This document shows positions 36,219 to 45,400 of a stretch of 64,000 bases of DNA, in pieces. This stretch comes from Shinisaurus crocodilurus (Eukaryota > Chordata > Lepidosauria > Squamata > Shinisauridae), in the NCBI GenBank assembly GCA_021292165.1, contig CM037877.1:297864726-297928725 (forward strand). Reading direction: 5' to 3'. The position numbers and the translations under genes are program-made. The notes beneath the pieces are model-generated. The model had not been told where the DNA came from, made no database searches, and saw nothing but the letters and a program-made list of their open reading frames with translations. Position 1 is the first letter of the stretch. Each line of letters begins with the position of its first letter.

Positions 36219-36257
<39 letters not shown>

Positions 36258-36971
36258 TTGCTGTTGCTATTGTGAAAACATCCTGGCCAGCCATCTACGG
36301 GGGGCTGCACACAGTCCCCAACTGAATCAGGCCTGAATCAGACAGTCCCCAGCTGCACCACCAAGATTTTGGCACAGCTGGGATTGTACCGCAGCTGGCA
36401 GGGGTGATGGGAGCTGTAGTCCCGTCCCCCCCCCCCCTTTTAGGGGAAAGCTGCTTTAATCCACCTCTTCCCCTAGATTGCTCTGGAGAAAAACTGTTCC
36501 CAGTTCCGGTTCGTCTCAGCTACGTGGAACCAGCCAGCCATGGATTTCTACACCAAGCTGGGAGCTGTGAACGTCACGTCCAGAGACCACTGGCACATGT
36601 GCCACATCGACGGGGAACACTGTTCGGAAGCTGGCGGAGCAAGCAGGGCAATAGCATCCCATAGAGAGTGCAGCCGCGCCTCCCCTTTCGAATCTAGAGG
36701 ACCCTGGAATCCGGCCTCTTTGTCCCCCCTGGCTCCAAGCTGCCTTGGCCCTGAAGCTCCAGCCTCCGGGTTTCTCCTTACTGGAACCTGCCTCAGGAAC
36801 CCCGGAGTCCCGATTCCTTACCGTACCCCAACTCTAAGTCCTTTGAAATTGTGTTCCCCTCCCAGGGAATCCAAACATATGTCCTGGTTCCCAATTCCCC
36901 TCACCCCTGCCAGAGAAATTCAAACATCCTGGCTCCTTGTCTCTCCCCCACCCTGTTTTCCTTTCTGGTAA
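28991..36971 (+). CDS. SAT2: SAT2-like diamine acetyltransferase (SSAT family, GNAT fold)
   Basis: SSAT-family enzymes transfer acetyl from acetyl-CoA to polyamines; SAT2 prefers thialysine. Exons: 29042-29104 (or from 28991), 29802-29853, 32672-32755, 33123-33224, 36168-36208 and 36477-36971, with GT/AG borders and matching phases. From the ATG at 29042 the protein is 278 aa. That start matches the family N-terminus (IIRPWAARDLGDVMRLIK) and lies downstream of a TTTAAAT box at 28986. The acetyl-CoA loop R-G-K-G-I-G-T-G (residues 100-107), Glu91 of the GEDLYV strand and Tyr139 of MDFYTKLGA correspond to the binding and catalytic residues of SSAT1. The fold ends near residue 165. The open frame then runs about 113 codons through low-complexity Pro/Ser-rich sequence to a stop 58 nt before AATAAA (37029-37034); usual family length is about 170 aa. 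SAT1 is the alternative name, but the neighbourhood favours SAT2. Confidence 0.9.
29042..29104 (+). CDS. SAT2: SAT2 coding exon 1
   Basis: This encodes the first 21 residues (IIRPWAARDLGDVMRLIK) and ends at donor AAG|GTGAGA in phase 0. An in-frame ATG 17 codons upstream (28991) would overlap the likely TATA-like box, so the downstream ATG is preferred. Confidence 0.88.
29300..29530. mobile_element. Fold-back hAT elements (CAGCCTTCCCCAACC family), partial and full copy
   Basis: A left half copy at 29300-29355 is followed by a nearly perfect palindrome at 29411-29530 (CCAGATGCGTTGGACTACAA and its inverse). Both lie in SAT2 intron 1. Confidence 0.7.
29802..29853 (+). CDS. SAT2: SAT2 coding exon 2
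   Basis: This 52-bp exon sits between ctctttcag and GTAAGG. It encodes ESAAFHKALDQVRITPE, the equivalent of ELAEFEKLSDQVKISEE in mammalian SAT2. It is easily missed because it is so short. Confidence 0.88.
30360..30850 (-). mobile_element. L1 LINE 3' end fragment
   Basis: The minus strand encodes QAAKLLIARGWKDAKGLTIN with HWYNVVWEIALIEKLT following, the same C-terminal region as the L1 at 24715, then an AT-rich tail and a poly-C run. Confidence 0.75.
30945..31305 (+). mobile_element. CR1 LINE 3' fragment
   Basis: AAGAGGAGACTGAGGGGAGA through CTATGATTCTATGA; very close to 4225-4592. Confidence 0.88.
31306..31745 (-). mobile_element. L2-like LINE 3' part (variant C)
   Basis: The minus strand encodes LRSSDGMLLVVPHGPLARLE and STRRRAFSVVAPFLWNSL, a diverged L2-type C-terminus. 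Confidence 0.65.
32378..32497. mobile_element. Fold-back hAT element (CAGCCTTCCCCAACC family)
   Basis: CCAACCTGGTGCCCTCCAGA and its inverse flank a short loop. It lies in SAT2 intron 2. Confidence 0.65.
32672..32755 (+). CDS. SAT2: SAT2 coding exon 3
   Basis: This 84-bp exon encodes LRDDAFGKEATFGCLVAEV and following residues. The acceptor is tttgtag and the donor GTAAGG. Confidence 0.9.
33123..33224 (+). CDS. SAT2: SAT2 coding exon 4
   Basis: This 102-bp exon encodes HTIVGYQFHYLSYCTWDGP and GEDLYVVPEFR, the central GNAT strands, with donor GTACTG. It contains the catalytic-region Glu. Confidence 0.92.
33600..33735 (+). mobile_element. CR1/L3-like LINE 3' fragment
   Basis: GGACTAGATGGACCCTTGGC then CTGATCCAGCATGGCTCTTC, and TTACGTCCTTATG. 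Confidence 0.55.
33775..33904. mobile_element. hAT fold-back element, 130 bp, exact 8-bp target duplication
   Basis: A nearly perfect palindrome from CAGTGTTCTCCAACCTTGGG to its inverse, flanked by CTGTATGG on both sides (33767-33774 and 33905-33912). It lies in SAT2 intron 4. Confidence 0.92.
34275..35097 (+). mobile_element. GC-rich hAT-like element, copy 2, split by an L2
   Basis: The left part 34275-34453 starts CAGTGCCGGCTCCAGG. The right part 34911-35097 ends near GACGCCGGCCTCG. An L2 3' piece separates them at the position matched by continuous sequence in 43640-43955. Confidence 0.6.
34455..34910 (+). mobile_element. L2-type LINE 3' part (variant B)
   Basis: GAGCCGAATTCAAGGTGTTG through the (AAAT)n tail; near-identical to 27625-28075. 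Confidence 0.88.
35611..35868 (+). mobile_element. tRNA-derived SINE (Sauria/Squam type)
   Basis: GAGCCAGCGTGGCCTAGTGG head, GGTTCTAGTCCCCGC box, conserved core and (AAAT)n tail. It lies in SAT2 intron 4. Confidence 0.9.
35980..36017. repeat. (TA)n microsatellite
   Basis: A TA run with a TATGTA interruption in SAT2 intron 4. Confidence 0.9.
36168..36208 (+). CDS. SAT2: SAT2 coding exon 5 (acetyl-CoA loop)
   Basis: This 41-bp exon encodes GKGIGTGLLNKVAK, which completes the pyrophosphate-binding loop. The acceptor follows a (CT)n run (36134-36153) and a (TG)n microsatellite starts 14 bp after the donor. Confidence 0.92.
36222..36254. repeat. (TG)n microsatellite next to a splice donor
   Basis: It begins 14 bp after the donor of SAT2 exon 5; a (CT)n run lies just before that exon's acceptor. 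Confidence 0.95.
36477..36971 (+). CDS. SAT2: SAT2 terminal exon with long C-terminal open frame
   Basis: The acceptor cccctag opens into IALEKNCSQFRFVSATWN and MDFYTKLGA, then the final strand HWHMCHIDGEH. The family's usual stop is absent. The frame stays open to 36971 through 3'-UTR-like pyrimidine-rich sequence, and AATAAA follows at 37029. Confidence 0.85.
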   Translation: MALEKNCSQFRFVSATWNQPAMDFYTKLGAVNVTSRDHWHMCHIDGEHCSEAGGASRAIASHRECSRASPFESRGPWNPASLSPLAPSCLGPEAPASGFLLTGTCLRNPGVPIPYRTPTLSPLKLCSPPRESKHMSWFPIPLTPAREIQTSWLLVSPPPCFPFW

Positions 36972-37109
36972 AACTCTGAAGCAGTTGGTTTTGCTGGGGT
37001 GTGCCCCCCGCCCCACTCTAATTCTGGAAATAAATGCTATCTGATCACTGTTTTCCAAGACTTCATTTTTTAAAATATCGATTTTGTCTCTTTCCCAATG
37101 GCCTGATTT

Positions 37110-37321
37110 GCATGTAACGACAACCCAGAGTTGTTGCTGAGTTGTGGGTTATCGTTACATGTGAACCCTGCATTATGGTTTAACTATGGGTTGTTAACCA
37201 CGGACAACCCATGAAGATGACTCGTGGTTTGTTGTTGGGTTAGGAACTGTGGGTTGCTCACCATGGTTTGTTATCTCGGCTGGGTTCAGACAACACGATA
37301 ACCCACGGTTCAACCACAGCC
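37110..37321. mobile_element. Fold-back element (TCTGAACCCAG family), left part
   Basis: It contains TTGTTATCTCGGCTGGGTTC, AGACAACACGATAACCCACG and ACCATGG motifs shared with 22528-22985 and 60215-60505. It is interrupted by the RTE-type LINE that follows. Confidence 0.6.
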
Positions 37322-39427
37322 CATCATCATCATCATCAGGCGATCACTCGTGACCGAGTAAGATTGTCTTCCGGGATAAAAGGAGGAAATTCTAAAGAAG
37401 ATTGTGTAGACTCTAGCGATGGGTCCGTAAGTGACTGTGGAGGCCAATTCTAGATCCACACAGCTTCCCACAGTGAGGACACAGGTTGCCAGATGGAAGA
37501 TGGTCCTGTAAAGGATTCATTTGACGTGCTTTTCGCTTAGCACGTTTCTCCCTTTCACCTTGCACTCGGGCTTCTTCAAAGTCCATGGAACCTTTGTGAA
37601 AGGCCAACCTCCAGTTAGATCGTTCATGGGCCAGAGCTTCCCAGTTTTCGATGTTTATATTGCATTTTTTTAGATTTGCCTTATGAACATCTTTAAACCT
37701 CTTATATTGACCACCGATATTCCGCTTTCCATCCTTGAGTTGGGAGTAGAGTAACTGCTTTGGGAGACGGCAGTCAGGCATTCGAACAACATGACCGGTC
37801 CACTGAAGTTGGCGTTGAAGGATCATTTTTTCAATGCTAGTAGTCTTTGCTTCTTCCAGTACACTGACATTTGTTCGCCTGTCTTCCCAAGTAATTTGCA
37901 GGATTTTCCGGAGGCAACGTTGATGAAACCTTTCAAGGAGGTGGAAGTGATGTTTATAGATAGTCCATGTTTCGCAGGCATACAATAAAGTTGGTAATAC
38001 AATGGCTTCGTAAACCAGTGTTTTGGTCTTCTTACAAATATCCCGATCCTCGAACACTCTATGTTTCATTCGAGAAAATGCGGCACTTGCGGAGCTCAGA
38101 CGATGCTGGATTTCACTGTCGATGTTAGCTGTAACAGAAAGATAGCTGCCAAGATAGAGAAAATGATCGACATTTTCCAGTATTGTCCCGCCAAGCTGGA
38201 TAGATGGCATCACCAAAGGATTGGCTTGCACTTGCTGATGAAGCACTTTGGTTTTTTTGATGTTAAGTGAGAGACCAGGTTTTTCGTATGCTTCTGCAAA
38301 AGCATTTAGGATAGTTTGGAGATCATCCTCTGAATGTGCGGAGACCACATTATCATCAGCATACTGAAGTTCCACAACGGAGGTTGTAATTACCTTACTT
38401 TTTGCTTTCAGCCTGCTGAGATTAAAAAGCTTTCCATCTGTTCGATATATAATTCCCACACCGGTGGGAAGTTTCCCCTTGAGAAGATGTAAAACCATGG
38501 CGATGAAAATGGCAAATAATGTTGGGGCGATAACACATCCCTGTTTAACACCTGATCCCACTTTAAATGGAGCACCATGAGAGCCGTTGTTGTCCAAAAC
38601 CGTTGCCGTCATGTTGTCATGGAGAAGTCGCAAGATATTCACAAATTTATTGGGGCATCCAATTTTCATAAGGATAGTCCAGAGAGCTGTACGGTCTACA
38701 GTATCAAAGGCCTTAGCCAAATCGATAAATGCCATATAAAGGGGTTGATTTTGCTCCCGGCATTTTTCTTGGAGCTGACGTGCAGTAAAAATCATGTCTA
38801 CTGTCCCTCTAGAGGGGCGGAAACCATATTGAGTTTCAGGGAGGATCTCTTCTGAAATAGATAGAAGACGGTTTGCGAGAATCCTAGCAAATATTTTACC
38901 TGCGGTTGCTAAGAGAGAAATGCCCCGATAGTTTCCACAGTCTGTTCTATCACCCTTCTTAAAGAGGGTGATAATTATGGCATCCCTGAAGTCTTCTGGG
39001 ATCTCTTCTCTTATCCAGATTTTTTCGATGAGTTTATGAAGATGTTGTACAAGTTCGGGGCCCCCTTCTTTAAAGATTTCAGCAGGAATCCCATCTGGTC
39101 CACTAGCGTTGTTGTTCTTCATTTGATTAATGGCTTTTTTTTACTTCATCCAAAGTGGGGAGTATTGCAAGTTCCTCTTTAATTTGTTTTTGCGGGATTT
39201 GCGAAAAAAATCTCATTATCCACCTTAGATTTACGGTTTAAAAGGTCATAATAATGCTCTTTCCAACGCAGTGCAATAGACTCTTTGTCTTTTAAGAGTT
39301 TGGTGCCATCTTTTGATTGTAAAGGGTTTGTACCATAGGTTTTTGGTCCATAAATGGCCCTTGTGGCCTTAAAAAAGCCCCGTGCATCATGAGATTCTGC
39401 AAGTTGTTGAATTTCTCCATACTCAGC
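37322..39427 (-). mobile_element. RTE-like LINE, 5'-truncated, long open frame
   Basis: A 569-codon minus-strand frame (39122-37413) starts in the RT fingers (ASGPDGIPAEIFKEGG). It carries NYRGISLLATAGKIFARIL, the YGFRPSRGT and FIDLAKAFDTVDR motifs, GVKQGCVIAPTLFAIF and YADDNVV (catalytic YADD). It ends in a C2H2-like finger, CPHCGKLCGSRIGLHSHLRTH. The 3' end is (ATG)n, seen on plus as CATCATCATCATCA. CAGCCCAT flanks both ends (37317-37324 and about 39426-39433). The clade name (RTE or a related group) is from memory of the family pattern. Confidence 0.85.
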
Positions 39428-39646
39428 CCATGTGGTTAATAACCCATAGGATTATAGGTTATGATGGGAGCTGTAGTCCAACCTAGCTGGAGGATGCCAG
39501 GTTGGGCAAGGCTGGGTTAGACTCGGAGGGTCTAGATTCCAGTTAACTTTAGAAGCCATTTTTACGTCTCTCCTGAGGCAGAAGGGAGAACTGCCCATGG
39601 AAAACAATGGAGAAATCCAAGATTTTGGCATAGCCGGGCTTGTATG

Positions 39647-39811
39647 CAGGGCCGGTGCTACCATTAGGCCAACTAGGCGGCCGCCTAGGGCGCCGGGCTA
39701 AAGGGGGCACCAGGAGCATAGGGCTGGAGGGAGGGAGGGCTCAAGTGGGAAGAGGGGGGCGCTAAATATCTGATCTTGCCTAGGGCACCAAACTGCCTTG
39801 CACCAGCCCTG
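39647..39811. mobile_element. hAT element, 165 bp, exact 8-bp target duplication
   Basis: Ends are CAGGGCCGGTGC and GCACCAGCCCTG, with CTTGTATG on both sides (39639-39646 and 39812-39819). It shares its ends and subterminal sequence with the 1435-bp copy at 49433-50867, so it looks like an internal-deletion derivative. Confidence 0.92.
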
Positions 39812-40228
39812 CTTGTATGGCAGCCTGTTCTGAGTCATCCTCATCCCCCAACACATACATATTCCATCACCACAAGCAAAAGGTGGCAGCAAAGAGGTTA
39901 TGCTGCTCTTTGCAACTTAGGTCTTATTTAGTCGGAAAAATCCAATTTATTGAAAAGCACCCGGCCCTTGCACGATGCAAGTCAACAGAGCACAAGGCTT
40001 CCTGAGGCGACTGAGCTCTGCATTTGTGCCAGGAGGGGGAGTGAGGGGCAAACTGAGGTGTGTGTGTGTCAATCCAAAGCCACCTCAGCCCAATAGACTA
40101 CACTGCAGGGCTGTTCTAAGCCTCTCTCTCATCCGCAGGTAGCCTCCCCCCCCCCCCCACTTAACCTGCAGATGTGGATAATGGATTGTAGTTGGCACTG
40201 GAGGCACATTTTTAAAAAAATGTTTAGG

Positions 40229-40365
40229 GCACAATCCTATGCAAGTTTAGACAGAAAAAAAGGCCTACAACTCCCAGCATGCTCCAGTCAGCTATGCTGG
40301 CTGGGGCATGCTGGGAGTTGTAGGATTTTTTCCCCTGTCTAAACTTGCATAGCATTGGAGCCTTT
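40229..40365. mobile_element. Fold-back element (GCAATCCTATGCA family)
   Basis: GGGCACAATCCTATGCAAGT and its inverse, with CTACAACTCCCAGCATGC arms. Confidence 0.8.
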
Positions 40366-40436
40366 AAATACTTTCCCCTCCGTAATGAATTGCATTTTTT
40401 AAGGCACGATGCAGACTTGAAATGAATCAGAAGCTG

Positions 40437-40530
40437 GGTTCCCCAACCTGGTGCCCTCCAAATGCTTTGGACTACAGGTCCCATCACCCCAGATCAACTG
40501 GCTGGGGGTGATGGGAGTTGTAGTCCAACC
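40437..40530. mobile_element. Fold-back hAT element (CAGCCTTCCCCAACC family), partial
   Basis: CCAACCTGGTGCCCTCCAAA and a right arm GGGAGTTGTAGTCCAAC; the right end is lost. Confidence 0.55.
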
Positions 40531-40689
40531 ACTCAGGAAGAGCATGCGCTCATGTCTTTGCCGCTATCTTTTTTTTTTTCTGGGCGTGTGCCTAATTTCC
40601 CACTCGTTTTCTAGAGGTCGTTCTCACGTCTTTTCCCAGGGGATAAAAGTCTACTCTAAAGGAATCAGGACCTTTTTGGCTCTACGCTT

Positions 40690-40870
40690 TCCTATCTCTA
40701 CGTTCCTCACACACGCAGCTTTCATAGGCTGCGCCTCTTCTCGAACCTCGCGAGAGCTTGACGTCTAAACCAGCCCAATCACGCAAGATCGCTGGTAAGA
40801 AGTCCAACCTCAAAATCGCGCGATACTATAGGCCCAGGTCACGCGGGATCTTTTCAGACGGCTCCTTTGA
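40690..40870 (+). promoter_or_regulatory. Orphan CpG-rich promoter-like segment with splice donor
   Basis: Several CpG-containing motifs cluster within 60 bp: CCTCGCGAGA (40746-40755, one base off TCTCGCGAGA), TGACGTC (40759-40765, CRE-like) and CCAAT (40775-40779). A strong donor GCTG|GTAAGA follows at 40794/40795. No coding exon I recognise follows on the plus strand, and TNFSF13 ends on the opposite strand about 0.6 kb away. It could start a non-coding RNA or be what remains of a lost neighbour. Confidence 0.35.
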
Positions 40871-41369
40871 TGGCTCAGAATCCTGAACACGCTTACAAGG
40901 GAGTAAGTCCCATTGAGCACAGTGGGGTGTAAACACTTTTGAGTAAACACGCATTAGCTTGCACCGTTTTGGGGTCAGCTGGAACTAGGCCCAGGATTGC
41001 GGACTCCACTGTCACAGGGAATAACCATCCATGAATTTGAAGCTTGTTTGAAGCAAACTCTGCTAATGGGCATAAAATTGCATCTTAGGACAATGAATTC
41101 AATGAGTTAATTATATCTTGCATTGCCTGAAGAATGTTTCCTTTGTTTGTCCTAACTCTTTCGACAGAGCTTCACTTTGGTTTGCCAAGTCCTGCCCTAG
41201 GAAGCATTAACAAAGACGTGAGAGTATCTGTAAGCCTGAAGTATTTCTCCCTTCCAATGTAAATACCAATTGCCACCCGCTAGGAGAGCTTCCTGCTCGT
41301 GGACTGCAATGGGTCTACTCTAAGTAGACTCTGGATCCAAGCCACAGAGTCCAGTCTTAATTCAACACA

Positions 41370-42343
41370 GGTTTTGCTTTATTCTAAAAGGTGATCTTCT
41401 TTCCCATAAACCTTTAACCAAGAAGGCCTACAATGAAACATTTAATAAAAATAATATTAACATAGTTTAAACCATAAACTAGGAAAAAAAGATTCACTTC
41501 AAAATTGGGAATTCTTGCGAGATTCATCATCGTAAAGCATTATTCACAACAGTAGGATACATGGAGAGCTTCCGTTTTACCAAGATTGATGTTGCGTGTG
41601 GAAGAATATTTCAAACTGGGCCAGAAGCAGTAACTCCACCACTTTTTCTAGCACAGCGTGGGTCCTTGTGCGTTGCTTCAGAAAAGTAGAGGAATTCAGC
41701 AAATGCAGGGTTGCCATCTTTGTTCCCGCCAGAGGATCCGTGCCTTGAACAGGTGTGTGACATTTAAATTCCAACTGATAAAGCCATCTTAATCTCTGCA
41801 TCTCTGGGCTAGGAAAAGGGTGCAACTTTAGATTCTCAACTGTTCAAGGCACAGGAACCACTGCTGGGAGTGGGTGGGGAGAGATAGCAAACCTAATTAT
41901 TATAGGAAATAAAAAATTAAAAACTAGTCGCTTCTTTGTTCTCACAGAATTCAAAAGTAGGTGACTCACTACACACGAGGAATGAATCTCGGATCTTGAA
42001 AAAGGATCCGAATTCTGTTGGAGTCCAGCTTGGCCTGAACGCTTTACCTCACTTTCTGCTGCAAACATAAGCTCCTCTGCATAGCGACACGTGAGCCCCA
42101 GACCCTACCTTTCCCCCAAAGCTAGGAACAAAATGAAGTAATCTTGGCTCCATCGCCTCTGCCCCCACAAAAAACAAAACAAAACACCCCATGCTAGTCT
42201 CAGGAGCATCGGGGCTGTCTTTCGGCCGCATTCTAGACTCCACCAGAGACCAGGAGTACTTGGTTCCATCAGTGTCCTCCACATCCATGCTCTTGCCCCA
42301 GTGTCTTTCGTAGCGGGCACCGAGGGTGCTTAGCTGACCGCCC
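41370..42343 (-). other. TNFSF13 3' untranslated region (probable)
   Basis: This single-copy-looking stretch follows the TNFSF13 stop. Minus-strand ATTAAA (41446-41441) and AATAAA (41383-41378) offer two polyadenylation signals. The end is inferred. Confidence 0.45.
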
Positions 42344-42453
42344 CTATAGACGGAGCAGTCCCAGGAAAGTACCGTGAGTGCTGACATCGAACGAAGCATT
42401 GAAGCGCGGAATGCGCAGGTTCAAGCGGTCTCCGGGCTGCAGGTGGAAGACCC
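42344..42453 (-). CDS. TNFSF13: TNFSF13 terminal exon
   Basis: This 110-bp exon encodes VFHLQPGDRLNLRIPRF through STHGTFLGLLRL and the stop at 42346-42344. It carries an N-A-S glycosylation sequon. Confidence 0.94.
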
Positions 42454-45400
42454 CTAGGAGGAGGCAAAGAGAACGAGACAGAGAAAAATCCCTGCAGCCT
42501 TCTACAAGGTTCCCTGGTTTGACCCACAAGATTCCACTTCTGAGGGGACCCCAGGAGTCCTGGCTGTCAGTTTACCCGCCTGCCTGCCTTCCCCCCCAAA
42601 AAAAGAACCAGGCCTGTGCATACACCGGCTCCCCTTACCTCCGCTGTAGCAACTGTTGTATGCTTTCTGTGGGTCTGGGGGCATGCTCTGGATGCAACGG
42701 AACAAGATCTGATCCGGCTGCCCTGGTGCCAGCCGCTGCAGCACCTGCCCCATAGTGAAAGTGGGGTCATGGAACAGCACCTGGGAAGGAGAAAAGGTGA
42801 GCGGGGAGCCTCTTCTGGTCCAGGGTGGCTGGATAGATGGAGAAAGGGAAGGCAAGGGGGTGCTGCTGATCCCTTCCCTTCTACAGAGGGATGCAGAAAA
42901 CAGCCTGATTAACCATTCAGCAATATAAGCACGTGCTCGGGGCACCAAGGGAAGGGGGGGGCACCACCAATTTTTGCATTTGCATTCCGTTTTATTATAA
43001 CAGTTTTATTTTTAAAAATTCATAAAACAGTGATGAAAATTTGTATTTCTTTCTGTTGCCCTAGTTATAAGTAAGTAAGTGGCTTATATTGCTTGCTGCT
43101 ATTTAGTGTTAAATAAATATAATAAAAAACTCTTTCTATTTGATATAGTTGTGTGTTCTGGCCTTGAAGAAAATTGAGTTTTTAATGTCTGATTTCACCT
43201 TCAGCACTTACTGAGTCTCAATGTCTTGCCAGCTAAGCAGTGGAAGGGCCGAGGGGACACCGCCGTTATTGGGCTGTGCTTCGGGCCTCAGCTGGCCTTA
43301 ATCCGGCCCGATACCCGTGGCCGGGGCCTGCTCAGCTCCTCCTGCCCTTTCCTGTTACCTGGCTGTACACGAAGTAAAGTCCCGCGTGCTTCACCACCAC
43401 GTCCCGGCCGCTTGGCTCCAGGGCCCGGCCTTGCTGGAGGAAGGGCTTCCACCAGATCTCCGTGGCGTGCCCGTCGCCTGCGGAAGGCAGGGAGAGACAG
43501 TGGTTGCATTGCAGTCCCATTGGAAACCCACCCAAAACGGAGCTGCCGCCTCTCTTTTCATCTTTCATGGATGACTCCCAAGATGAAGGGACTTGGGAGT
43601 CCAACACAGCTGGAAGGCCAGGACCAAGTGAACTGGAACGGGGGGGGGGGCCCTCCCTGGGTGAGTGTTCCTTCTCGCCACCGTTGCCATGAGCTGGTCT
43701 TGTTCCTCGTCCTCTTTCTCGCCATGGCTCCCGCTTGCTTGCTCGACACAGGCAGAGAGCCAGTGGGCAAATAGGCCGTGGCGTCTCTTGCTCTTCCTTC
43801 TCACCACCGCCATCATTGTCTGGACCAAGGCGAGAGGCAGGTGGACGAGCAGGTTGCGATGGAGAATAGGAGGGAGGGACCCCTGCTGTGCTGCGGGCGG
43901 GGCCTCGGCCGGTGCCCAACCACGCCCGCCCTTGGCACCGGCCCGGCTTTCAAGGCAAGCCTGAGCAAATCGGAACGGCCGTCCGTGCAGGCTGCGGAGT
44001 CTCAGTGCAGGGCGGTGAGACCTTTGCTTGCTGAGCCCCTCGCGACGAGGGGTCTGGGCTTTTGTCAGGACGTACGTGTACGATCAAACCCTATAACTCC
44101 CCCGACATCACCGTCCCCATCGCCCGGGTCCGGATCAAGTACCAGGGGTGGGAAGGAGAGATGGACGTAATCATCCATCGCCAAAAGGAGTGGGGCATCA
44201 TCATCGGGAACGACCTCGCGTTCCAGGTGGCCAAAGCTAAGATGGGGGTCGGTCGTCACCCGGGGACAGGCAAGGCGAGGGGGGCCGCCCGCAACCGCAC
44301 CGGTCCCAAAGCCTAAGCCCGTGCCCCCTCCACCACCCGGGGTGACCCCATCCCCTGCGGGGCACCCCGGGGGAAACCAGGCCATAGCGGAGCCCCCGAA
44401 GAACGAAGGGTTTGCTCAGATGGCTAAAGACTTTGGGACACAAGCCCAATTCAAGGAAGCCCAGCGGACTGGACCCGTCCTTGCGAGAGTGTCGCGCTCT
44501 GGCCAGCTTCAGAGGACCCAGTGGCTGAGGAGAAATAGGGGCAAGCTACAGCCTGGAGGTGAAGATCTGCTGACAGATTTCTGCCCCCCGCCCCGTGAAA
44601 AGGCAGGAAGAAGGGAACCAGGAGACGAGCAGCCATCACCTGGGGGCACGGTAAGGAACGGTGCTTTGCTGACTCCTTTGCCCTGTGCCGGGGGTGGGTC
44701 GGCGGGCAGGAAGGCGTCAGTGGCCGGGATCAAGCCTCTCCTGCTGGTGCACCTCAGAGGCAAGCTCCAGTAACGGGCAGAAGCCGGCCAGTGTGTGTGT
44801 GAGGGAGATATGGGGAAAGTTACCTGCTTCCACTCGGTTTGCCTTCGCTACACCTGTGTGTGTTAATGCCTTTATTAACCTGTCCATTAAGCCTTTTACG
44901 GGTTCCCCCCCCCCTATTAAGATTAGTCTGGTGGTAGAGACTGTTTTTCCAAGAAGGGGGTGATGTTGCGAGATGGTCTGCCAACTGACTGGGGCGGCGG
45001 GCGGGAGGGCAGAGAGGCGGCTTGAAGTTGGACGGACCGGACGTGCTGGCCCGGTCTGCTGAGGCCTTCCTTTTCGCGCAGGAGACAGCCGCCTAAGGAG
45101 GATGCTTTCTAGAGGGCTAGGAAACCCCTGGCAGGTGCAGAAAGGGGGGGGGGCATACCTGAAGGATGATTTAAGGATGAGTTGTAGGCCTCCCCCCCCC
45201 CCCGTCTAAACTCGCCTAGGATTGCACCTTTAAAAACTAAAAGAAAAAGTAGCTACGTGAACCAGATCCGACAAGGAAAACTGAGGCCGGAGAAAGGACT
45301 GTAGCAAGATGAGAAACGGGGACAAAAACGAGGCACGGCACAAGAAACAAACCACATGAACAGCAGAGTTAAGAATAGATTGGAAGGGATGAGCTGAGAA

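Noticed and set aside
43226..43964. Overlapping 182- and 195-codon frames on opposite strands
   Set aside because: They cover a TNFSF13 exon and a GC-rich repeat; only the short spliced minus-strand exon has family identity.
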